Source: Rhodospirillaceae bacterium (GTDB lineage Bacteria; Pseudomonadota; Alphaproteobacteria; SP197). Taken from it: DNA of 23,052 bases. Numbering within the stretch: the stretch's first letter is position 1; every line of letters begins with the position of its first letter. Position numbers and translations under genes: made by a program. The stretch is taken from NCBI GenBank assembly GCA_018700655.1, contig JABIUG010000369.1:1-23052 (forward strand), given 5' to 3'. Below are positions 9,023-15,529 of the stretch, one piece after another. The notes under the pieces were generated by a model. It did not search any database and was not told the DNA's origin. It worked only from the letters and a program-made list of their open reading frames with translations.

Positions 9023-10051
9023 ATGACATTCCGTATCCTTGTGCCCGACGCCAAGATCGTCGACGCACGGCTTTTTGACCAGGCAGGGCGCACCGGCGTC
9101 GATTTCGACCTCACCGCGGTGTCTTCGCTTGACGAACTTTCCGATGACCAGGTCGCGGCCTGCGATGCCTTCTGCATGTTCTCGGTCAAGCCGTGCGACG
9201 ATGCGTTCATCGAACGGTTGGAGCGCTGCCGTCTGGTCGTGCGCGCCGGCGTCGGTTACGACAATGTCGATCTCGAAGCCTGTGCCAGGCGCGGCATCGC
9301 AGTCGCCAATGTGCCCGACTACGGCATCAACGAGGTTGCCGACCACGCGCTCGCCCACATGCTCAACATGGTCCGTGGCATCCGCCTGTTTGCCAACCGA
9401 ATCCAGAATGAGGGCATCGCCACCGGCTGGAACTGGCAGCACGGTGTCCATAACCGGCGGACCTATCGCCGCCGGGTCGGGATCATCGGGCTCGGTCGTA
9501 TCGGAACGGCCTTCGCGCGGCGCTGCCAGGGCATGGGCATGGAGGTCTGGTGTTACGACCCTTACCTGCCCAGCGGCGGCGAGCTGGCGATGCAGGTCAC
9601 GCGCGCCGAGACGCTCGAGGAACTGCTCGGCGCCTGTGACATCATCAGTGTGCATGTCCCCCTGTCCGAGGAGACCACCGGCCTGATCGGCAAGGACGCA
9701 ATCGCTGCGATGATGCCGGGCACCATGCTGATCAACACCGCACGCGGACCGGTGGTCGATATCGACGCGCTTTATGACGGCCTGAAGGATGGCAAGATCG
9801 AATGCGCCAGCCTCGACGTTCTGCCAGTTGAACCGCCTGACCCCGAACATCCCCTGATCAAGGCCTGGCTCGCCCGTGAACCCTGGATCGACGAACGCCT
9901 GACCCTGACACCGCACGCAGCCTTCCTCAGCCCCGACGCCGTCGACGACATGAGAAACAAGGCGATCCACCTGATCGCCGACTATCTCGAAGGCAAACCC
10001 CTCAAGAACTGCGTCAACGGCCAACTGCTGGCCGATAAGGACAGACGCTAG
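9023..10051 (+). CDS. D-isomer-specific 2-hydroxyacid dehydrogenase (CtBP/PGDH-like)
   Basis: A 342-residue NAD-dependent dehydrogenase that interconverts a D-2-hydroxyacid and its 2-oxo acid in the cytoplasm. The substrate domain flanks a Rossmann domain with GLGRIG at 156-161 followed by an acidic strand end (CYDP, 177-180), which favours NAD over NADP. The catalytic triad is complete: R241 in NTARGP, E270 in DVLPVEPP and H298 in LTPHAA. The wording around the active site (SLDVLPVEPP, GYDNVD) is closest to the C-terminal-binding-protein-like and phosphoglycerate-dehydrogenase-like group. AAGGAG five bases before the ATG supports the start. It appears to be a single-gene unit, so its substrate cannot be inferred. 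Confidence 0.92.
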   Translation: MTFRILVPDAKIVDARLFDQAGRTGVDFDLTAVSSLDELSDDQVAACDAFCMFSVKPCDDAFIERLERCRLVVRAGVGYDNVDLEACARRGIAVANVPDYGINEVADHALAHMLNMVRGIRLFANRIQNEGIATGWNWQHGVHNRRTYRRRVGIIGLGRIGTAFARRCQGMGMEVWCYDPYLPSGGELAMQVTRAETLEELLGACDIISVHVPLSEETTGLIGKDAIAAMMPGTMLINTARGPVVDIDALYDGLKDGKIECASLDVLPVEPPDPEHPLIKAWLAREPWIDERLTLTPHAAFLSPDAVDDMRNKAIHLIADYLEGKPLKNCVNGQLLADKDRR

Positions 10052-10089
10052 ACGGGTCAGGCCAGTGGTTTGCAGAAGGCTGCTGAATG

Positions 10090-10127
10090 CGCGCTAAACG
10101 CAAGCTTCCGCTAACGCGACAAGCGCG
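10090..10127. terminator. Possible bidirectional terminator between convergent genes
   Basis: CGCGCT (10090-10095) and AGCGCG (10122-10127) can pair across a 26-base loop that contains smaller CGC/GCG pairings. It lies between the ends of the dehydrogenase (10051) and the cupin gene (10139). There is no T-run, so this is weak. Confidence 0.2.
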
Positions 10128-10138
10128 GAAACGGGCTG

Positions 10139-10489
10139 TCAGAGTTTGAAATCGAAGTGTTTGCGCACCGGCTCTTCGATCTTCCAGGTCCCCTTGAAGT
10201 TATCCTCGACAACGAAGGCATCGCCGGCCTGAACCGTGACAGGGCTTCCTCCATCGGGCGTGATGACAATGCGACCGGCGAGCATGTGCACGAACTCATA
10301 AGCCGTGTAGGTCGCATGATAGGTGCCGGGTGTGGCCTCCCAGATGCCTGAAAGCATGGTGCCATCGTTGTTGGTATGGAGTGCCCAGGTTTTCATGCTG
10401 GGCGTGCCCTCGACGACAACCCAGCCATCAATATCGCTGGCATCAGGCTCACTGGTGGGTGCCAGATCAAGTTTGGTCACGGTTTGCAT
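10139..10489 (-). CDS. Cupin-domain protein (DUF861/Cupin_3 type)
   Basis: A 116-residue single-domain cupin. The pattern W-x(6)-G-x-Y...Y-x-x-Y-E-F-V-H-M-L-x-G-R-I-x-I-T (residues about 49-77), followed by G-D-A-F-V-V, fits the Cupin_3 family that includes ureidoglycine aminohydrolase-like proteins. The His-x-His of metal-binding cupins is missing from the first motif (Tyr and Ala stand there), so it may bind a ligand without a metal or play an accessory role. AAGG about eight bases before the ATG supports the start. It lies 102 bases downstream of the Rieske oxygenase in the same direction and may be in its transcript. Confidence 0.8.
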   Translation of the reverse strand: MQTVTKLDLAPTSEPDASDIDGWVVVEGTPSMKTWALHTNNDGTMLSGIWEATPGTYHATYTAYEFVHMLAGRIVITPDGGSPVTVQAGDAFVVEDNFKGTWKIEEPVRKHFDFKL

Positions 10490-10591
10490 TGTTGTCGCCT
10501 TGATTGGTGAAAGGTTCGTTTGCCAGATGACAGATCAATCGCGCCACGATCAACTAGATTCCGCTGTGGGTGCGTCTTTCGGACATCCGCG

Positions 10592-11752
10592 CTAACTCCG
10601 CGCTACCTTACCATCGAGCACCTTGTTGGAGATCCACTGCATCCAGCGCAGGATGGGCTCTTCCATCCAGCACAGCTTGCCCGGCGCAGCCTTGGCTGAG
10701 CGGACGCCCTTGGCGATGTAGGGCATGCTTTCGCCGTCTTCATCGAGCGCACGCATGGAGTCGTAATCTTCCCCTTCGGGATCAAACCGTTCCATGTCCT
10801 CACCCTTGGGCCGGACCGAGCCGGAGCGATAACGCACCTCGTCGACCGCCGTGGGCCACAGGGAGTAGAAACCCGCACCGCCGGGATAGATGACGAAGGC
10901 GTTGGCGGGATGGATCATCAGAATGTCGAGGGCGGGCTGGTTCTGGCGCATGTCACCCGGAGTCCAGTTGGTCTGCTCGACCAGGCTTTTCGCCATTTCC
11001 GTGTCCATGTCATAGGGCACCTGGTAGCGCGTCCAGTTCTCGCCCCAGGTGATTCCAGTCGTCAGGCGCGTGGGCGAATAGGTCTCCAGCGTGTCCTTGT
11101 GGAGGCCCATGTGATGATAACCCTCCATATTGTTCTCGCAGAAGTTTTTCCAGTTACCGGGCCAGATCTTGTCATATGGGTTGGTCATCTCCCAGGTATC
11201 GCCGGGGGCATAGACCGAGAAGAGATCGTCCAGCGCCTCCACCCGCGGCGCAAAGGGCGCGGCGTCATCATCCAGGTTGACCCAGATGAGATCATTCCAG
11301 ACCTCCAGGCGGAACTGGGGCAGACAGATTTTCTCCTGATCGAAATCCTTGTTGCTTTCCATGTACATGGCACGCACCAGCTGGCCCTCGGTGTCGTAGG
11401 TCCAGTGATGGTAGGGGCAGACAAAGAGGGATTTGTTGCCTGCTTCCTTGTCCTTGGCGACCAGCATGTAGCGGTGGCGACAGACGGTGGAGAGCGCACG
11501 CAATTCCATGTCCTTGCCGCGCACGATCATGATCGGCTCACCAATCAGTTCGATGGAGAAGTAATCACCCGGATTCGGCAGCTCGCTGGCATGCCCGACA
11601 TTGATCCATTCCTTCTTCCAGATGTGCTCAACCTCGAGCGCATAAAAGTCCTCATCCGTGTAGTGACCAGGGTCGAAGGTTCGCAGCCGCTCAACCGGCA
11701 GATCGAGATAGGTACGACAGGAATCGAGCAGACCTTGCAACGGCTTGGACAT
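10592..11752 (-). CDS. Rieske non-heme iron oxygenase, alpha subunit
   Basis: A 386-residue aromatic-ring-hydroxylating-type oxygenase component. The Rieske 2Fe-2S ligands are C91, H93, C112 and H115. The mononuclear iron site is in ENNMEGYHHMGLH: H213 and H218, with D339 in DEDGES as third ligand. The usual bridging acid before the Tyr-His is Glu (E210), as in carnitine and betaine-type monooxygenases; many ring dioxygenases have Asp. Start: I chose the ATG at 11752, which has GGAG seven bases before it; an upstream TTG at 11788 adds 12 residues without support. It is divergent from a TetR gene across a palindrome. No reductase or ferredoxin is in the window. The substrate is unknown; aromatic acid and quaternary amine are both possible. 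Confidence 0.92.
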   Translation of the reverse strand: MSKPLQGLLDSCRTYLDLPVERLRTFDPGHYTDEDFYALEVEHIWKKEWINVGHASELPNPGDYFSIELIGEPIMIVRGKDMELRALSTVCRHRYMLVAKDKEAGNKSLFVCPYHHWTYDTEGQLVRAMYMESNKDFDQEKICLPQFRLEVWNDLIWVNLDDDAAPFAPRVEALDDLFSVYAPGDTWEMTNPYDKIWPGNWKNFCENNMEGYHHMGLHKDTLETYSPTRLTTGITWGENWTRYQVPYDMDTEMAKSLVEQTNWTPGDMRQNQPALDILMIHPANAFVIYPGGAGFYSLWPTAVDEVRYRSGSVRPKGEDMERFDPEGEDYDSMRALDEDGESMPYIAKGVRSAKAAPGKLCWMEEPILRWMQWISNKVLDGKVARS

Positions 11753-11781
11753 GAGCGTCTCCGATTGATCCGGTGTGATCT

Positions 11782-11810
11782 TTGACAAGATAGAATATGA
11801 GGTTTACCTC
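11782..11810 (+). promoter_or_regulatory. Candidate promoter of the TetR gene
   Basis: A perfect TTGACA (11782-11787) is followed 17 bases later by TACCTC (11805-11810), a weak -10. The palindrome 11797-11812 covers the -10 region, as expected for an autorepressed TetR gene. On the other strand, TTCTAA (11821-11816) and TATTCT (11798-11793), 17 bases apart, could drive the Rieske gene. Confidence 0.35.
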
Positions 11811-11812
11811 AT
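11797..11812. promoter_or_regulatory. Palindromic operator candidate for the TetR regulator
   Basis: ATGAGGTTTACCTCAT is a perfect 16-base palindrome placed between the divergent Rieske and TetR genes, overlapping candidate promoter elements on both strands. TetR-family proteins bind such palindromes as dimers and usually control their own gene and the divergent one. Confidence 0.6.
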
Positions 11813-11919
11813 GTCTTAGAAGAATTGTCGTTTTTGCCTGGGTTGTCAACGTACACCGCACACCCTGTGGGGCAGCAATCCAGCCGATGACCACAAGACC
11901 TTCAGGAACCAGAGACCGC

Positions 11920-12489
11920 ATGACATCGACCGCAACCCGAAGAAAACCACGCCAGGAACGTGCACGCGAGACCATGGAACGCCTTCTGGAGGGCGCAGCG
12001 AGGGTTCTCGAGCGCGATGGACTAGATGGTTTCTCGGTCGACAAGACCGCGGCCGAAGCCGGCATGGCCGTCGGCACCGCCTATCAATACTTCTCCGACA
12101 AGTACGACATTCTGCTCCAACTCCTGCAGTGCTGGTATGCCAGAACCGAGGGTCTTCACGACGATTCCATCGAAACGATCATCGACCGACGCGCCGAAAT
12201 CTATTTCAGCGAACCCGGTGCCTCGCAGCTTCTGAATGCGGCCCGCTCCATTCCGCGACTGCATGCTTATGATCTGGAGGTCATGAACAAGGTCGTCCAT
12301 GACCGTGCGACAGCTCTGGCTCAAGGTGACGATCCCACGCCAGAACAGATCGCCAGAGTACGCGTTCTCACGTTTGCCATCGACGCGGTGTTACGTGATG
12401 CAACAGACCGTCCGGAGGGAGAAGCCAAACTGATGGTGCAAAGTCTGAAAGACTGGGCGCGCGACCTGGGTGACTATCCCGCCGTCTGA
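11920..12489 (+). CDS. TetR-family transcriptional regulator
   Basis: A 189-residue DNA-binding repressor. The N-terminal basic run (TRRKPRQERA) leads into a TetR helix-turn-helix: LLEGAARVLERDGLDGFSV, then TAAEAGMAVGTAYQYFSDK with the typical G-T-x-Y-x-Y-F recognition helix and K-Y-D-I-L-L-Q. The C-terminal ligand domain is unrelated to anything I recognise. Start: the ATG at 11920 has AGAG five bases before it; an ATG at 11887 in the same frame adds 11 residues without a ribosome binding site, and an ATG at 11797 is part of the palindrome. It is divergent from the Rieske gene and converges with the GlcG-like gene, 7 bases away. Likely a local regulator of the oxygenase, with a substrate or intermediate as inducer (inference). 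Confidence 0.92.
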   Translation: MTSTATRRKPRQERARETMERLLEGAARVLERDGLDGFSVDKTAAEAGMAVGTAYQYFSDKYDILLQLLQCWYARTEGLHDDSIETIIDRRAEIYFSEPGASQLLNAARSIPRLHAYDLEVMNKVVHDRATALAQGDDPTPEQIARVRVLTFAIDAVLRDATDRPEGEAKLMVQSLKDWARDLGDYPAV

Positions 12490-12496
12490 CCCCGGG

Positions 12497-12955
12497 TCAC
12501 CATTCCACATCCAGCCCATCGACATCGGCGACCAGACCGATGCTTTCGATCGCTTCCTTGGCATGGCGTTCGTCGCCTGCACCGGTGTCACCTGCAATCG
12601 CGACCGCGCCCAACATCGTTCCGTCATGGTCACGCATGATGACGCCGCCCAAGGCACCCCAGAGCGGCAGGCCGACCGTGCTCTGGGCGACGCGCGAGGC
12701 GCTCTCGAACCATGTCGGTTTCTTCAGTGCCAGGTCCATGATGGCCCGGGTCGGCATACCGATCACGACACAGGATTTCGCCTTGGATTCGGCGATATCC
12801 ATCAGCAACGGCGGAGCCCCGATCTCGCGTGTGACCATCAGCGCGTAACCGCTGGCATCAACCACCGCGACGGCAATCCTGATGGTTGGATGAACCCGAT
12901 CACCGGCAAAGGCGTGGTCGACCATCTGGCGGACCATCTCATGGGTGAGTTCCAT
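12497..12955 (-). CDS. GlcG/HbpS-family heme-binding-like protein
   Basis: A 152-residue protein of the GlcG/HbpS family (Pfam PF03928). Typical features are the I-A-V-A-V-V-D-A-S-G-Y core strand (27-37), the A-x-x-K-A-K-S helix, the G-L-P-L-W-G-A-L-G-G stretch and the C-terminal G-A-V-A-I-A-G-D-T-G-A-G-D-E loop. Members are found beside glycolate, aromatic and diol catabolism genes and some bind heme or corrinoid-like ligands; the biochemical role is mostly unclear. GGAGG six bases before the ATG supports the start. It is the last gene of a three-gene minus-strand operon, 13 bases after the PNPOx-like gene. Confidence 0.88.
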   Translation of the reverse strand: MELTHEMVRQMVDHAFAGDRVHPTIRIAVAVVDASGYALMVTREIGAPPLLMDIAESKAKSCVVIGMPTRAIMDLALKKPTWFESASRVAQSTVGLPLWGALGGVIMRDHDGTMLGAVAIAGDTGAGDERHAKEAIESIGLVADVDGLDVEW

Positions 12956-12968
12956 GGTTCCCTCCCCC

Positions 12969-13346
12969 TCAGACGACGCGCTTGGAGCCGTACCAGACTT
13001 CGTCGGAGCGCAGCAGGATGGCGCTTCGCCCGGGATACTTCGGATCCAGCCAGCGTTTCATGTCATCGAACACAGGCCCTTCCGTGTGATTCTCGATCCG
13101 CCCCTTGACCTGATAGGACTCACGTTCGGGCGCGATATAGAGCAACGAACCCGCACAACCGTTTTCGATGTTCGCCAGCGTCTTGCTCATCGAATTGTTG
13201 GCGATCACAAACCCTTCGTCGCCATAACGTTCGACACACAGTATCCAGACCGTGTCGGGGGCGCCGTTTGCGTCAACTGTGGTCAGCACCGTGCGGCGCT
13301 CGCGGTTTTCCCAGGCTTCAAGCGCCTCAGGTGTCAGGGTTCCCAT
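12969..13346 (-). CDS. Pyridoxamine 5'-phosphate oxidase-like FMN-binding protein
   Basis: A 125-residue split-barrel protein of the PNPOx-like type. The N-terminal helix (TPEALEAWEN), the strand R-R-T-V-L-T-T-V-D-A-N-G-A-P (17-30) and the later V-I-A-N-N-S-M-S-K-T-L-A-N-I-E-N (47-62) match the FMN-phosphate binding layout of small members. These act as flavin- or F420-dependent reductases or as non-enzymatic flavin binders; it is too short and divergent for PdxH itself. The ATG lacks a clear ribosome binding site. It is the middle gene of the operon, 53 bases after the CDO-like gene. A reductase acting with the nearby oxygenases is conceivable but unproven. Confidence 0.8.
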   Translation of the reverse strand: MGTLTPEALEAWENRERRTVLTTVDANGAPDTVWILCVERYGDEGFVIANNSMSKTLANIENGCAGSLLYIAPERESYQVKGRIENHTEGPVFDDMKRWLDPKYPGRSAILLRSDEVWYGSKRVV

Positions 13347-13399
13347 GGATAATCCGGATGTTGGGGTTGTGTGGCTTGTTTGGCGTGACGGTCGCCAAG

Positions 13400-14005
13400 T
13401 CAGCGGGCGTCGGTGATGCTGCCCAGTTCGTCGAGATAAAACGGCTCGGCTGTGCCCTTTTCCACGTCGAACTTCCAGCGTTCGCCCTGGGCGATGAAGT
13501 TCCGGGCGTAGAGATGGAGATGCAGGAGCGGCTTGCCGTCCATCGCATTGACCTCATGGATCCCGTCTGGCTGCATCGTTGCGGCTTCGCCGGAAGCAAC
13601 AATCACCTCGCCCATCTTCCTGATCGGCCCTTCGCCGGGATCGTCCGGGCCCCGGCGCAGATAGAGCTTGTGGCGCTCCCTGCCCTGAACGCCGGCAATG
13701 ATGGCCCAGGCCGTGCCGTGATCATGGGGGGCATAATACTGATGGGGCGCACCTGAGTTGATGTAGAGCGCATATTCACCATCGTCATCTTCATGGATCA
13801 GGTACGAGCACTCCATGGCGTCGTCGTTCGGCAGTGGGAAATCCTCGAACGAGAAGAGGTCCTTGTGCATGGCCAGCTTGATCAGCGCGGCCTTGCCGAC
13901 AGCCAGATTCTCCATCGACGGGCCACCATCCATGGCGGCACGAATGTCGCCCATCGCCATGCCGACAAGTTTGTTGCGTTCGTCCGTCCTGCTCGCTGCA
14001 GACAT
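13400..14005 (-). CDS. Cysteine-dioxygenase-like cupin protein
   Basis: A 201-residue protein with a cupin metal site resembling thiol dioxygenases. H94 and H96 lie in APHDHGTAWAII, followed by G-V-Q-G-R-E-R-H-K-L-Y (105-115), and a third ligand candidate is H150 in QPDGIHEV. This matches the H-x-H...H facial triad of the cysteine dioxygenase group, which oxidises thiols to sulfinates using Fe(II) and O2. The Cys of the mammalian Cys-Tyr crosslink is not evident, as in many bacterial members. GGAGG six bases before the ATG is a good ribosome binding site. It is the first gene of a three-gene operon, with operator-like repeats in its upstream region. The substrate need not be cysteine; 3-mercaptopropionate-type or other thiols are possible. 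Confidence 0.75.
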   Translation of the reverse strand: MSAASRTDERNKLVGMAMGDIRAAMDGGPSMENLAVGKAALIKLAMHKDLFSFEDFPLPNDDAMECSYLIHEDDDGEYALYINSGAPHQYYAPHDHGTAWAIIAGVQGRERHKLYLRRGPDDPGEGPIRKMGEVIVASGEAATMQPDGIHEVNAMDGKPLLHLHLYARNFIAQGERWKFDVEKGTAEPFYLDELGSITDAR

Positions 14006-14049
14006 GCCCCGCCTCCGTTCGCACCTTCCAAGTATTCAGGTTGACGATG

Positions 14050-14065
14050 TTACAGCATGCTGGAA
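14050..14065. promoter_or_regulatory. Near-palindromic operator candidate
   Basis: TTACAGCATGCTGGAA is palindromic in 7 of 8 base pairs, with the perfect core CAGCATGCTG (14053-14062). It lies about 45 bases upstream of the CDO-like gene start (14005), a usual position for a repressor or activator site. The regulator is unknown; the sequence does not resemble the 11797 palindrome. Confidence 0.45.
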
Positions 14066-14066
14066 A

Positions 14067-14101
14067 CAACACATACGACAACCAGCAACACCGATACGAC
14101 A
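14067..14101. repeat. Imperfect direct repeat upstream of the CDO-like operon
   Basis: CAACACATACGACA (14067-14080) and CAACACCGATACGACA (14086-14101) share 14 bases and differ by a 2-base insertion. They start 19 bases apart, immediately beyond the near-palindrome, in the promoter region of the minus-strand operon. Confidence 0.5.
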
Positions 14102-14113
14102 CCCCTGCCGTGG

Positions 14114-14926
14114 CTATTTCGGCCAGGGCTTGGTGTCGTACTTCGCCATATCGAAGCGGGGCGAGGCATCGAGAAAATCGTGGCTATGGACGATCACCGC
14201 ATCATCGCGCACCAGCACGATGGCATAGGCCGGTGGTTCGTGGCTGCCCGGCAGGGATTCGCGAACATCGAAATGCAGCGCCACCTGATGGGCCGTGGCG
14301 CGCAGGGTTGAAAATCCGATGCCCTGCCACGAGCCACTGACCGGTCGGTGGACATGACCAAAGAAGATGTGCCGGATGCGGTCACGATGGGGCAGCACGG
14401 TCTCGGCAAATGCCGCCTGATCCTGCAGGCCGATCTGATCCAGACGCGGTATGCCGACATCAAAGGGGGGATGATGCATCGCGATCATCACCTGCCCTTC
14501 CATCGCGGCAAGCTGGCGGCCAAGCCAGGCACAACGCCGCTCGCACAGGCGACCTGCCGCAATGCCGGGCTCGTTGGTATCGAGCAGAACCAGCGTTCCC
14601 ACCGATGTCTCCACGACATCCTGGACGAAACCATCATCATCGACCGGACAAGCCGGAAACCGGGCACGGAAGTTCTTCCGGCTGTCGTGGTTCCCCAGAA
14701 TCACCCGCCAGGGCATGACAAGCCGGTCAAGTTCTCCGGCGAACAGGTCATAGGCCTCCGCTTCGCCCAGGTCGGTCAAATCACCGGTGATCAGGCAAAG
14801 CTCAGCATCGCCATGACTGCGATTCACATCGTCGACAAAAGCAGCAAACCGCGCATCGGGATAAAGGCCATAGAGACTGCCGCCCGGCTGCACGAGATGG
14901 GGATCGGTAACGTGAATCAGTTTCAT
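14114..14926 (-). CDS. CpdA-like metallophosphoesterase (class III phosphodiesterase)
   Basis: A 270-residue cytoplasmic calcineurin-type phosphoesterase of the CpdA class, members of which hydrolyse cyclic AMP or related phosphodiesters with two metals. All metal motifs are present: D8-x-H10 in HVTDPHL, G48-D49 in ITGDLTD, G78-N-H-D81, H151/H152 in MHHPP, and G190-H-V-H193. I chose the ATG at 14926 because the family begins with the strand M-K-L-I-H-V-T-D-P-H; an ATG at 15001 would add 25 unrelated residues and overlap the start codon of the divergent arsC-like gene. Neither has a strong ribosome binding site. Cyclic nucleotide as substrate is inferred from the family only. Confidence 0.88.
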   Translation of the reverse strand: MKLIHVTDPHLVQPGGSLYGLYPDARFAAFVDDVNRSHGDAELCLITGDLTDLGEAEAYDLFAGELDRLVMPWRVILGNHDSRKNFRARFPACPVDDDGFVQDVVETSVGTLVLLDTNEPGIAAGRLCERRCAWLGRQLAAMEGQVMIAMHHPPFDVGIPRLDQIGLQDQAAFAETVLPHRDRIRHIFFGHVHRPVSGSWQGIGFSTLRATAHQVALHFDVRESLPGSHEPPAYAIVLVRDDAVIVHSHDFLDASPRFDMAKYDTKPWPK

Positions 14927-14999
14927 GGTCGCACCCGACTGGAAGGCCTTGGGGGTCTGAGGCATCATCGCGCGCACATCAGGTTCAGGAGAAGATGCC

Positions 15000-15347
15000 A
15001 TGACGGTGACGATCTACCACAACCCGCGCTGCAGCAAATCACGCCAGACCCTGGCACTGCTCGAAGAACGCGGAGTCGCGCCCAAGATTGTGCATTACCT
15101 CGAAACTCCGCCCGATGCAGCTACGGTCGGGGCCCTGCTGGGCGCACTTGGTCTGGAGCCGCGTGGCCTCATGCGCAAGAAGGAAGAACCCTACAAGGCT
15201 CTTGGTCTGGGCGATGCAGGCAAGAGCCGTGACGATCTGATCGCCGCAATGGTTGCCCATCCCATTCTGATCGAGCGCCCGATCGTCGCAAACGGCGACA
15301 GGGTCGCACTGGGTCGCCCGCCCGAAGACGTGCTCGCTATCCTCTAG
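15000..15347 (+). CDS. arsC: ArsC-family (glutaredoxin-type) arsenate reductase-like protein
   Basis: A 115-residue thioredoxin-fold protein of the ArsC/YfgD family. The active Cys is C11 in YHNPRCSKSR, and the later R-G-L-M-R-K-K-E, E-R-P-I-V and R-V-A-L-G-R-P-P-E-D-V segments match the arsenate-binding arginines of E. coli ArsC. Classical ArsC reduces arsenate to arsenite with glutathione and glutaredoxin. There is no arsB, arsH or arsR nearby, so it may be a housekeeping YfgD-type member and not a resistance gene. AGGAGAAG at 14987-14994 is a strong ribosome binding site. It is divergent from the phosphodiesterase. Confidence 0.88.
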   Translation: MTVTIYHNPRCSKSRQTLALLEERGVAPKIVHYLETPPDAATVGALLGALGLEPRGLMRKKEEPYKALGLGDAGKSRDDLIAAMVAHPILIERPIVANGDRVALGRPPEDVLAIL

Positions 15348-15424
15348 GGGTCGGTTCAAGCCCAGCGCCCCCATATCTGGTGATCAGGGTCACACCGGCC
15401 GCGATATCGTCGAATCCTTCGCCC

Positions 15425-15465
15425 ATTCACGAAACATTCACGTTAACTTTCACGACTGATTCACG
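15425..15465 (+). promoter_or_regulatory. Four helically phased TTCACG direct repeats (response-regulator-like site)
   Basis: ATTCACG (15425-15431), ATTCACG (15436-15442), TTTCACG (15448-15454) and ATTCACG (15459-15465) start 11, 12 and 11 bases apart, i.e. about one helical turn each, with 4-5-base spacers. This layout (7-base box plus 4-base spacer, in tandem) is that of OmpR/PhoB-family binding sites such as the pho box, although the box sequence is not the E. coli one. A weak -10 (CATATC, 15475-15480) follows at the distance expected when boxes replace the -35 element. The array precedes the small gene at 15530. Confidence 0.65.
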
Positions 15466-15529
15466 CTGCACCGTCATATCCATCCATCGAACGCGGCAAT
15501 CCTGTCGCTAATGGATCGGGACCAGAACA

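Noticed and set aside
8805..9026. Open frame on the plus strand before the dehydrogenase
   Set aside because: No ribosome binding site, non-coding-like codon use, and it overlaps the real start region.
9005..10024. Long open frame antisense to the hydroxyacid dehydrogenase
   Set aside because: The plus strand has all dehydrogenase motifs and a strong ribosome binding site; the antisense frame is a shadow.
11785..11788. TTG start for the Rieske oxygenase at 11788
   Set aside because: The ATG at 11752 has a well-placed GGAG, and the TTG lies within the promoter/operator region.
15000..15347. Arsenic resistance operon
   Set aside because: Only an ArsC-family gene is present; no arsR, arsB, acr3 or arsH neighbours.
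15440..15456. CtrA-type site (TTAA-N7-TTAA) in the TTCACG array
   Set aside because: Only one TTAA is present (in GTTAAC); the second half is missing.
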